15,834 bases of DNA from JBGSLN01 sp041740675 (GTDB lineage Bacteria > Pseudomonadota > Gammaproteobacteria > JBGSLN01), in contig JBGSLN010000191.1 in the NCBI GenBank assembly GCA_041740675.1, positions 1-15,834 of the forward strand, in the 5' to 3' direction. This document shows, piece after piece, positions 7,647 to 13,896 of the stretch. The translations under genes and the position numbers were made by a program. The notes under the pieces are model-generated. The model worked only from the letters and a program-made list of their open reading frames with translations, did no database searches and was not told the origin of the DNA. Numbering within the stretch: position 1 is the stretch's first letter; each line of letters opens with the position of its first letter.

Positions 7647-8393
7647 ATGAAATACGGTACTGATACGATTGGTTTAACGATTACAGGCAATAGTGTAGAA
7701 TTGAAATTATTTTTTTCAAAATTTTGTCTTGAAGAAAATAATACAAACAGAAAATTACCAGCGTTGCAGTATGAAGTGGTAGAAGGCCATCCTTTTTATT
7801 ATTTCATCGCAAAAGAAATCAAATGGGACGCTGAACATCAACTGGAATGCAATGCACTGTGTCGTGCTGCAGACATCGCAAAATTGTCTTATTATTTTTG
7901 CCAGTTTAATAGCAGGACGTGTGAGACAGTGACAATGTCAAATGAGCACCAACCTTTTTTTGATTATCACGTCAGAAAATTATTTAGTGTAAGAAAGACC
8001 ATCCAGTTTGAAGACAGGTGTTATCAAACTTTTAAAGATTGGATACAAGCCAAATTTAGTCGTACAGAATTAGCAGACCTTTGCAATTATGGCGCACAAG
8101 CGGGTTGGTCAGGATTAATTTATTATTCTGAGACTACGGCTTTATATGAGCAATATCATACAGATATTTGGGAACTGTTGCGTGAGGATTGTGATGGACA
8201 GGGCCACAAATCTATTCCTGAGTTGATTGCATCATTTGGTGGAGCAGGTGTCCAAACAGACGAGCAATTTAAAAACTTGCTAGTTTGGTATGCCGCAGAA
8301 AAGATCGCGTTTGAAATCACACAGGGTGAATATTCTGATGATGATGATGATGATGAGGACGACGATATTTCTGACGATACTGACGAAGCATAA
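7647..8393 (+). CDS. ICE-associated protein with poly-Asp tail, possibly DUF7222-like
   Basis: This encodes 248 residues, cytoplasmic. The C-terminal half has a pattern seen in mobile-element proteins of unknown function: ELADLCNYGAQAGWSGLIYY, then LYEQYHTDIWELL, ELIASFG and FKNLLVWYAAEKIA. It resembles the domain described as DUF7222, though I cannot confirm this. The N-terminal half (residues 1-115) is mixed alpha/beta with several Cys and is not recognised. The last 20 residues are nearly all acidic, with six consecutive Asp encoded by a GAT repeat. ATG 7647 follows the ACTTAATGGAGAAA ribosome-site block shared with the 6539 gene. A strong terminator follows 34 bases after the stop, so this is a single-gene unit. 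Confidence 0.72.
   Translation: MKYGTDTIGLTITGNSVELKLFFSKFCLEENNTNRKLPALQYEVVEGHPFYYFIAKEIKWDAEHQLECNALCRAADIAKLSYYFCQFNSRTCETVTMSNEHQPFFDYHVRKLFSVRKTIQFEDRCYQTFKDWIQAKFSRTELADLCNYGAQAGWSGLIYYSETTALYEQYHTDIWELLREDCDGQGHKSIPELIASFGGAGVQTDEQFKNLLVWYAAEKIAFEITQGEYSDDDDDDEDDDISDDTDEA
8337..8354 (+). repeat. (GAT)6 trinucleotide tract coding for poly-Asp
   Basis: Six perfect GAT units lie inside the acidic tail of the 248-residue protein. Changes of whole units would alter the length of the Asp run without shifting the frame. Confidence 0.9.
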
Positions 8394-8426
8394 ATTTATT
8401 AAAGAACAGGGTTCTTATCTAACTAA

Positions 8427-8466
8427 CTGTTAAGGGGCAAACACCTCTTAGCAGTTTTTCTTTTTT
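8427..8466 (+). terminator. Rho-independent terminator after the acidic-tail gene
   Basis: An 11-bp stem (8427-8437 with 8444-8454, including two G-U pairs) over a 6-base loop is followed by TTTTTCTTTTTT. A smaller perfect hairpin (AAGAAC AGG GTTCTT, 8402-8416) lies just upstream. It closes the transcript of the gene at 7647. Confidence 0.8.
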
Positions 8467-8480
8467 ATCAGATTAATGAA

Positions 8481-8518
8481 ACATAAAAAAATTTATATTG
8501 AAATAAGTTTTTTTATGT
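8481..8518. repeat. 38-bp AT-rich inverted repeat before the methyltransferase remnant
   Basis: Arms 8481-8496 (ACATAAAAAAATTTAT) and 8503-8518 are complementary over 16 positions with one T-G pair, around a 6-base ATTGAA centre. Both arms carry seven-base A or T runs, so it could act as a bidirectional terminator or as a binding site for a dimeric regulator. It sits about 75 bases upstream of the methyltransferase start. Confidence 0.75.
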
Positions 8519-8591
8519 CTCTGTCTTCTTATCAAAAAATTATTTTTCTTATTTCACTTAATGTCATCCATTTTATTCGAGGACAATGCCC

Positions 8592-9345
8592 ATGCAGATA
8601 GAAACGTTAACGCCATTTAAGCAAGCTGATTATTTTCCGGCAACACAGTTTAATTTAGCAGCACAAAAACCAACAGTTGTTGAGGTATTTGCAGGGGCTG
8701 GTGGATTAGCGCTGGGATTTGAAGCAGCAGGGTTTCAGCATGTCTTATTGAATGAGGTTGATAAAAAGTGCTGTGAAACCCTTAAGCTTAATCGTCCTGA
8801 TTGGCCGATAAGCCAAGTAGATATAGCCACTGTTGATTTTACGGTTTATAGAAACCAAATCGATGTTGTCGCAGGCGACTTCCCTTGCCAGGCATTTAGT
8901 GTTGCTGGCAAGAAAAAAGGGTTTGCTGATAAACGCGGCGCATTATTTTTTGAGTATGCCCGCGCCGTGCAAGAAATTCAGCCAAAATTATTTATTGCCG
9001 AGAATGTCAAAGGTTTGTTATTTCATGAAAATGGCAAAACACTTGATACTGTTGTGCGGACATTAGCGGAAGGAGGTTATAGGGTGCAATTGCAAGTATT
9101 GAAAGCAGTCCATTACCAAGTGCCGCAAAAACGCGAACGTATTTTTATTGTGGCTGTTCGAAAAGACATTGAGATCAATTTTTATTTTCCGGTTTTCGAT
9201 GAAACTATACCGGCAGGTTGGTAATGCAGTACCCGTAAATCTTGCTAAAGCGGTGGCGCAAGCGGCATGGAATTTTGTTAAATATAGCGATAGCGAGAAT
9301 GGCAGTAGAAATTTGCTTTTAGGTAATTTTAACGTAGTGAGGTAA
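8592..9345 (+). pseudogene. Cytosine-5 DNA methyltransferase broken by deletion of its target-recognition region
   Basis: C5 methyltransferases transfer methyl from S-adenosylmethionine to cytosine in a specific DNA site. Motif I (VVEVFAGAGGLALGFEAAGF), motif IV with the catalytic Cys (GDFPCQAFSVAG), motif VI (ENVKGL) and motif VIII (VPQKRERIFIVAV) are intact in one frame, which ends at TAA 9222-9224. The last motif (YRQVGNAVPVNLAKAVAQAA) continues in another frame from about 9205 and ends at TAA 9343-9345. The target-recognition domain and motif IX that should lie between VIII and X are missing, so a deletion both removed them and shifted the frame. The product should lack sequence-specific activity. 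ATG 8592 is 8 bases from GAGGA, better spaced than ATG 8586. No partner restriction enzyme is nearby, suggesting a solitary ICE-borne enzyme originally. Confidence 0.88.
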
Positions 9346-9348
9346 AAC

Positions 9349-9546
9349 ATGAAAAGATTGTTTACAGAGAAAGAAGCAGCTGAATATTTATGCATGAGTC
9401 GATCTTATCTTCGTCAAGATCGAATGAATGGCACTTTTAAAAATAGAACTCCAGGGCCTGAATATTGTCGGTTTGGCACAATGATTCGATACTCTAAAGA
9501 AGCATTGGATAAATGGATTACAGATAATCAGAGTGTAAGGCATTAA
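9349..9546 (+). CDS. AlpA/excisionase-type helix-turn-helix protein
   Basis: This 65-residue DNA-binding protein is of the HTH_17/AlpA winged-helix group. The pattern TEKEAAEYLCMSRSYLRQDR gives the helix-turn-helix at residues 6-25, and a wing with RFGTMIRYSKEALDKWI follows at about 42-58. Small proteins of this type act as recombination directionality factors (Xis) or activators of integrase genes. Its position between the end of the ICE gene array and the tRNA-Pro attachment candidate supports an excisionase role. A GAGG site lies 6 bases before ATG 9349, which itself follows the methyltransferase remnant's stop by 3 bases. The upstream promoter was probably that of the methyltransferase gene, so the two may have been co-transcribed. 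Specific function is inferred. Confidence 0.82.
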   Translation: MKRLFTEKEAAEYLCMSRSYLRQDRMNGTFKNRTPGPEYCRFGTMIRYSKEALDKWITDNQSVRH

Positions 9547-9601
9547 ATTTTGGTAAAGGTGCTTAAATGGTTATATTGGTGCATATTGATCTAATTAGTC
9601 A

Positions 9602-9620
9602 GCACTTCATTTGCACTTCA
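9602..9620. repeat. Two GCACTTCA direct repeats, 11 bp apart, beside the tRNA
   Basis: GCACTTCA occurs at 9602-9609 and 9613-9620, one helical turn apart. GGTGC also occurs twice, at 9558-9562 and 9578-9582, in the 131-base gap between the HTH gene and the tRNA. Helically phased short repeats next to a tRNA are typical of arm-type integrase or Xis binding sites. This is a suggestion from layout only. Confidence 0.4.
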
Positions 9621-9677
9621 AAATTTGTTTTAAAGGTTCGTTGCTTTGTATGGATGATTGTAACTCGTTGATTTAAT

Positions 9678-9754
9678 TGGTCGGAGTGACAGGAGTTGAA
9701 CCTGCGACCCCTGCCTCCCGAAGGCAGTGCTCTACCAGGCTGAGCTACACTCCG
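9678..9754 (-). tRNA. tRNA-Pro, anticodon CGG
   Basis: Read on the minus strand, the gene runs from 9754 to 9678. The acceptor stem is CGGAGTG / CACTCCG. A normal D arm follows (AGCTCAGCCTGGTAGAGC). The anticodon arm is CTGCC-TTCGGGA-GGCAG, giving anticodon CGG, and the T arm is CAGGTTCAACTCCTG. The discriminator is A, and CCA is encoded (9678-9680 as TGG on the + strand). Its 3' end faces the ICE and its 5' half is duplicated 2 kb to the right. This makes it the probable integration site of the mobile DNA on one or both sides. Confidence 0.96.
9716..9752. repeat. Direct repeat copy 1: 5' half of tRNA-Pro (candidate att core)
   Basis: These 37 bp run from the edge of the anticodon loop almost to the tRNA 5' end and are identical to 11769-11805. 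Anticodon-loop boundaries are a common crossover location of tRNA-targeting tyrosine integrases. Confidence 0.85.
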
Positions 9755-9769
9755 ATGCAATGATTCTAT

Positions 9770-9800
9770 AGTTTTTTCAACCAGTTGTAAATTTGTTCAT
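9770..9800 (-). promoter_or_regulatory. Promoter of tRNA-Pro
   Basis: On the minus strand upstream of the tRNA 5' end lie TTTACA, a 17-base spacer and TAGAAT, a good sigma-70 pair. The same layout (TTTACA, 17, TAAACT) is kept behind the truncated tRNA copy at 11769-11805. Coordinates are approximate to a few bases. Confidence 0.6.
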
Positions 9801-10007
9801 TCGTATTTATTTTATTCAATGGCTAATAAAATTCTTTTTTCTAAACTCTCAATTAATAGCGTGCCTCCGATATATCGTGCCATCATGGTTCATAATTCGC
9901 CGATTGAAATTGTTAGAGGCTTAAGCGGATAGAGAGATATATCAAATTTATTTTGAGATTTAACTTTGTCTAAACTCCGGAAAGTTATTTTATAAGCTTG
10001 GCTATTA

Positions 10008-10481
10008 TTACTTTTGGGACATCGTCGAAAGATGGAGGCTCGTCAATTTTTCAGAAATCTGATTTTCGTTGGCCTCTTGGATAGAAATAGGATTGATTTT
10101 TGTACTTAAGCATTTATCTATAGCCAATTTCATTAAATTTATATCTATTGGTTTATTGAAAACAAAATTCATTCCTGCATCCTGTGCTTTTTGTTTTGTC
10201 ATTTCCTCTTCACTACTAACTCCTATAATAGGAGTGCTCAAATTTATATTATTATCTCGAATTTTTTTTGTTGCACTTATACCATCTAAGATAGGCATGG
10301 AGATGTCCATAAAAATGAGATCGTATTTTCTTGCAGAAGCCATATCGATAGCTATTTTTCCATTATCAGCAAACTCAATTATATCTATCTTATAATAATT
10401 TTTAAGTTGTTTTCCTAAAACTTTTTGATTTATTATATTATCATCCACAATCAAAATAGCTAATTGCTTATTATTAAACAT
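10008..10481 (-). CDS. Stand-alone receiver-domain response regulator
   Basis: This 157-residue CheY-like protein consists of one receiver domain and no output domain. Visible are the acidic pair Asp13-Asp14 (IVDDN), the phospho-acceptor Asp59 (FMDISMPILDG), the Ser near residue 89 in GVSS, and Lys110-Pro111 (NKP). A 35-residue polar C-terminal tail follows. It resembles receiver domains of hybrid histidine kinases and presumably passes or takes phosphate in a phosphorelay. No kinase is in the window. The start at 10481 has a weak GGA site 8 bases upstream and a TATAAT-like -10 (10495-10500 on the complementary strand). It lies inside the 2-kb segment between the two tRNA half repeats, reading toward the tRNA, and is the only minus-strand gene there. 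Confidence 0.88.
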   Translation of the reverse strand: MFNNKQLAILIVDDNIINQKVLGKQLKNYYKIDIIEFADNGKIAIDMASARKYDLIFMDISMPILDGISATKKIRDNNINLSTPIIGVSSEEEMTKQKAQDAGMNFVFNKPIDINLMKLAIDKCLSTKINPISIQEANENQISEKLTSLHLSTMSQK

Positions 10482-10642
10482 ACATCAAATCCAAATTATA
10501 AAAATTGTAGTCTACATGGCATTTAAAATAAATCACCTGTGGAAAATACCAGTTTAAAATGTTTGCGAAAACTAGGTAAAATAAGCTAACTTCGCCATCC
10601 TTCAGGCATATTGCTAATTGTTTTTTTTATCATAATTGGCAA

Positions 10643-10658
10643 ATTCCATATATGGAAT
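10643..10658. promoter_or_regulatory. Perfect 16-bp palindrome, possible operator
   Basis: ATTCCATATATGGAAT is its own reverse complement. It lies in the 264-base gap between the divergent response regulator and ankyrin genes, 87 bases before the ankyrin gene's ATG. A dimeric regulator site is plausible; no matching regulator is identified. A GTAGGGTAGGG tandem follows about 30 bases later. I saw no other convincing element in the gap. Confidence 0.5.
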
Positions 10659-10745
10659 CTCTAATTTTAGACAGAGATGTTTTTAATCAGAGAGTAGGGT
10701 AGGGTTTTTGATTGTTTTTAATTTTTAAGTTGTAAGGGGTTGGTC

Positions 10746-11730
10746 ATGTTAGATGGTAAAGAATATAAAAATGTTAAAGATACTGCACCTAAAGAAGAAA
10801 AACTCTCTTTAGATATTATTGAAAAATATAAAAAAAGAAGCCCTTTCGGCTGCAGCTAAAAAAGAGATTGGTTTTGCATTCTTACTAGCTTGTGATAAAG
10901 GAGAAGTAGCTTGGATTAAAGCATGTGTAGAAGCATTTCCTTATGTTCTAACAGACGATGGGTACAAGAGATATGAGTTTGCTCCTTTAGTTTACGCAAT
11001 CCAAAAAAATGATCCCTCTATTCGTGATGCTGTCATAAATGACAAGATAAATGTAGGTGGCTGTATTAGGCAACTTATCAATTTACATTATTACCATTTG
11101 TTATTTTTTCTTTCTGGGTTTACTGAACAACAACTCACTTCTCATAAAGACATCAAGGAGTTTCTGCAAAAAGAACATAAAGCGATTTGGGCTAATATGA
11201 TGCTAGATGGGCCTGGTTATCCCGCTCTTTTTCTAGTGGTAGAGGAACTTGATGTGGCAATGACACGAAAACTAGAGTTTTCTATTGCTCAATCCAAAGC
11301 GTTAGTTACTTATCTTGTAAATCAAGGAGCAAACGTTAATCAGCTTGATGAAAGCGGGCATACAATGTTGCACAATCCCGCCAGGCATAGGAATATAGAA
11401 ATTATTAAATTTCTTTTAAGTCTGGGAGCAGATAAAACTTTTGTTACTCCTCAGAGGGACACTCCCTTAGATCTGGCAAATCGAATTCCTTTACATATAA
11501 GAAACCTCGGTCCGGGAATGCCTTGGTATTACACACCAGAACACCAAGCAGTTATTTCTCTTCTTCAACCGCAGCCACTCCAACAAGCGCCTACATCTCC
11601 ATCAGCTTTTTTTCAAGGAGGAAACGCGTCTTCTACAGGAGGAGCTAGCATCTCGGGCAGTGTTCAACAACAAGTATCTAGGGTTCAGTCTTACACAGAA
11701 GACCATCGAGGTCCTACTAAGCGCAGCTAA
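10746..11730 (+). CDS. Ankyrin-repeat protein, frame interrupted at an A7 run near its start
   Basis: The long frame (from TTG 10819, 303 residues) carries ankyrin repeats at about residues 160-222 (LVTYLVNQGANVNQLDESG, HTMLH, then IEIIKFLLSLGAD and DTPLDLANR). The tail of about 50 residues is rich in Gln, Ser and Gly. TTG 10819 has no ribosome site. ATG 10746 has AAGGGG 7 bases upstream and opens a frame (MLDGKEYKNVKD...) that runs 30 codons to the run of seven A at 10830-10836. Six A there would join both parts into one 327-residue protein. So the gene is either broken, read by slippage on the A run, or affected by a sequence error. Ankyrin proteins in intracellular Legionellales are often secreted effectors. 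That is only a possibility here; no secretion signal is proven. Confidence 0.78.
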
Positions 11731-11768
11731 TTATTTATAAATTAAATTTTGTAAAATAGAATACAATT

Positions 11769-11805
11769 TCCCGAAGGCAGTGCTCTACCAGGCTGAGCTA
11801 CACTC
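11769..11805. repeat. Direct repeat copy 2: truncated tRNA-Pro 5' half (candidate att remnant)
   Basis: These 37 bp are identical to tRNA-Pro positions from the anticodon loop to near the 5' end, in the same orientation, 2053 bp to the right of copy 1. The 3' half of the tRNA is absent. Beyond the identical block the next 44 bases align without gaps to the intact gene's upstream region at roughly two thirds identity, including the -35 and -10 spacing. Confidence 0.88.
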
Positions 11806-11883
11806 TGAGGCAGTGAGTTTATAGTTCTATTCGACAAATGTAAATATTCTAAGTAGGGGGTATAAATTTAAGTTCAATTATCT

Positions 11884-13098
11884 TTACTCCGATGTTGCTG
11901 CTACTAATCTTTTCGACACGCCACAACACTTTAAAAAAGCAAACAAACTTACTAAAGATACGCAGAGTAAAGTAGCGGCTAAACTCATTATGCTATTAGG
12001 CAACTGACTAACAATAAAGCCTGCAAAAAATGCACCAAAAGTTTGTAAGCTACCAAATAACGCGCCAGCAATTCCACCCATATGTCGAAAAGGACTTAAT
12101 GCATTTGCTGTAGCATTTGAATAAATAAAGCCTGTTCCTAAAATAAAAAACATCATTGTGATTACAATTAAACTTAAGCTATGTAGTTCTGATAATGCAA
12201 GCAAAATTAAAATAATACTGCTGCTGGACATCATTACTTGCCCAATGAGGATAGTTTGATCCGTCGTGATATATCGGACTAAAAAGATATTTACTAAACG
12301 GCTTAGTAATGACATGAAGGTAATACAAGTGATGACCCAACCATAAGCAATAACGCTTAAATGGTATTCTATTTGAAAAATAAATGGGCTTAAACTAAAA
12401 AAAGTAATCCCTCCTGCAAATGCCATACTAGAATTGATAACGTAACCTAAGAATTTTTTGTCACAAAGTAGAACATTATAACTTTTCAAAATATTTTTTA
12501 TTTTGGTTGCATGCAAATTTTTTTGTTGAATAGTTTCAGGAACTTTCCAGAACACCAACATGACCATAATCAATAAATAGATATTTAAGAAAATGAAAAC
12601 GGCACGCCAGCCAAATGAAACTTGAATATAGCTGCCAAGCACCGGCGCAATCGCAGGTGCTAATGAAATAAAAAAACTAATGAGAGATGCCATTTGTGCC
12701 AGCTTTACCCCTTCAAATAAATCTACAAAAATGGTTCGAGATAATGCTGTGACAATTCCAAACCCGATTCCTTGAATCAAGCGGCCAATGATTAATTGTT
12801 CAATATTCATTGAGGTTGCAGCTATCAATGTGCCGACAAGTGCGATGGTAGCAAAAATCATTAAGATGGATTTGCGGCCAAATCGATCTGAAATATGGCC
12901 AAATAGCAAGGGAGAAATACTGAATCCTAAGAGATATATTGTGATGGTGATTTTCATTAAATTTGAGTTAGTGTGAAGCGCATGCGTGATTAAAGGCATG
13001 GAAGGTACATAAATGTCCGTTGCAAACATTCCAACTACTCCTAGCAAAATCACTATAAAGGTAATTAAAAAGCCGTGTTGTTGTTTATTTAGAAGCAT
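11884..13098 (-). CDS. MFS drug exporter, Bcr/CflA type
   Basis: This 404-residue inner-membrane proton-coupled exporter has about twelve hydrophobic segments. The Bcr/CflA signature region is visible (FATDIYVPSMPLI, residues 25-37). The MFS motif A lies between helices 2 and 3 (GHISDRFGRKS, residues 67-77), and a motif C-like GWRAVFIFLNIY region follows the Pro-rich APAIAPVLGSY stretch. Members of the group export chloramphenicol, bicyclomycin or other small drugs; the substrate here is unknown. It is divergent from a TetR gene, with a strong promoter and an operator-like repeat over its transcription start. That is the usual arrangement of a drug-inducible pump controlled by its neighbour. 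The length is normal, with no sign of damage. Confidence 0.92.
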   Translation of the reverse strand: MLLNKQQHGFLITFIVILLGVVGMFATDIYVPSMPLITHALHTNSNLMKITITIYLLGFSISPLLFGHISDRFGRKSILMIFATIALVGTLIAATSMNIEQLIIGRLIQGIGFGIVTALSRTIFVDLFEGVKLAQMASLISFFISLAPAIAPVLGSYIQVSFGWRAVFIFLNIYLLIMVMLVFWKVPETIQQKNLHATKIKNILKSYNVLLCDKKFLGYVINSSMAFAGGITFFSLSPFIFQIEYHLSVIAYGWVITCITFMSLLSRLVNIFLVRYITTDQTILIGQVMMSSSSIILILLALSELHSLSLIVITMMFFILGTGFIYSNATANALSPFRHMGGIAGALFGSLQTFGAFFAGFIVSQLPNSIMSLAATLLCVSLVSLFAFLKCCGVSKRLVAATSE

Positions 13099-13112
13099 AA
13101 ATATTCCAGATT

Positions 13113-13132
13113 AATTGAACGATTGGTCAATT
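13113..13132. promoter_or_regulatory. Operator-like site 1 for the TetR regulator
   Basis: TTGAACGATTGGTCAA (13115-13130) is an imperfect palindrome with TTGA/TCAA ends. It overlaps the exporter's -10 edge and start region, so a bound repressor would block that promoter. Confidence 0.65.
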
Positions 13133-13159
13133 ATATAGAAAGGCAAAATGAAAAGTCAA
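13130..13159 (-). promoter_or_regulatory. Promoter of the MFS exporter
   Basis: On the minus strand, TTGACT (13154-13159) and a perfect TATAAT (13130-13135) are separated by 18 bases. The start codon lies about 30 bases downstream at 13098. Confidence 0.75.
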
Positions 13160-13166
13160 TAAATAA

Positions 13167-13184
13167 TTAAATGGTCGTTCAACT
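13167..13184. promoter_or_regulatory. Operator-like site 2 for the TetR regulator
   Basis: TCGTTCAA (13175-13182) matches exactly one half of site 1 in inverted orientation; the other half is degenerate. Site 2 is upstream of a TATAAT (13213-13218) that may be the tetR-type gene's -10, whose -35 is weak. Two sites in the intergenic region fit shared control of both genes. Confidence 0.5.
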
Positions 13185-13266
13185 AAATAAGTTGTGATAC
13201 ATTAAGCAAGTATATAATTTACATGCACAATGTTAAACTTTATAAAAATATTTAACCAGACAGAGA

Positions 13267-13896
13267 ATGAAAAAAGACATACCTAAACGGCCTTCTGCAG
13301 ATCCAACTCGCAATGCAATTCTCAAAGCTGCAAAAACGTTGTTTATTAAAAAAGGATTTGCAGGCACTTCAATCAGTGAAATTGCCAATCTTGCCAAAAT
13401 TAATCAGAGTTTGATTTATCATCATTTTGAGAATAAACATAATTTATGGTGTGCAGTGAAACGACAAACCATGGAACTGTTTATCAAAAGCGGTGGGATA
13501 GAATTTGAAGACATTTTACAACTACAAGATCCGCGGCAAGTCATAGAGTATTTAGTAAGACTTCGATTTGATGTATATGACAAATTTCCAGAATTACGAC
13601 GTATTATAGACTGGCAATTTTTAGAACCTAATCCATATGAGTTTAGCGGCATTAAAAAAGAGTCATTGAATTTATTAATCGCATTGATCGAAAATTTTCA
13701 AAATCAAAATAAAATGATTCCATATTATTCTGCTGATTTAATTCTTGCTTATATTTTTCATGTGCCGGTGGGATTTTTCAAAGCCTATAAAGATTTAACT
13801 TTAGGGTATTCTGATGATGCTCTAATAAAACGAAAACAAGATTATGTACAATTATGTATAGATTCTTTAATAAAAAGTTTAGTAATAAATAATTAA
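13267..13896 (+). CDS. TetR/AcrR-family transcriptional regulator
   Basis: This 209-residue repressor has an N-terminal TetR DNA-binding domain: RNAILKAAKTLFIKKGFAGT, then the helix-turn-helix SISEIANLAKINQSLIYHHF at about residues 35-54, then ENKHNLW. The C-terminal ligand-binding half is helical and, as is usual, not conserved enough to predict a ligand. It most likely controls the divergent exporter and itself through the TTGAACGA-type sites between them. The start at 13267 has only a weak purine-rich site (CAGAGA). Its stop (13894-13896) overlaps the ispB stop (13893-13895 on the other strand), so the two genes converge with no space for a terminator between them. Confidence 0.93.
   Translation: MKKDIPKRPSADPTRNAILKAAKTLFIKKGFAGTSISEIANLAKINQSLIYHHFENKHNLWCAVKRQTMELFIKSGGIEFEDILQLQDPRQVIEYLVRLRFDVYDKFPELRRIIDWQFLEPNPYEFSGIKKESLNLLIALIENFQNQNKMIPYYSADLILAYIFHVPVGFFKAYKDLTLGYSDDALIKRKQDYVQLCIDSLIKSLVINN

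Noticed and set aside
8586..9224. An intact 212-residue methyltransferase
   Set aside because: It lacks the target-recognition domain and final motifs; the last conserved motif follows at once in another frame, so the gene is broken.
9063..9395. A 110-codon minus-strand frame across the methyltransferase end and HTH gene
   Set aside because: It is antisense to two recognisable genes, without a ribosome site or any recognisable motif.
10069..10395. A 108-codon plus-strand frame opposite the response regulator
   Set aside because: The minus-strand receiver domain has all its catalytic residues; the opposite frame is hydrophobic shadow sequence.
10819..10821. TTG 10819 as the real start of the ankyrin protein
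   Set aside because: It has no ribosome site, while ATG 10746 has an excellent one and differs only by a one-base shift at an A7 run.
9678..11805. The 2-kb tRNA-flanked segment as a transposon
   Set aside because: There is no transposase and there are no terminal inverted repeats; the flanking repeat is tRNA sequence, which points to site-specific recombination or duplication.
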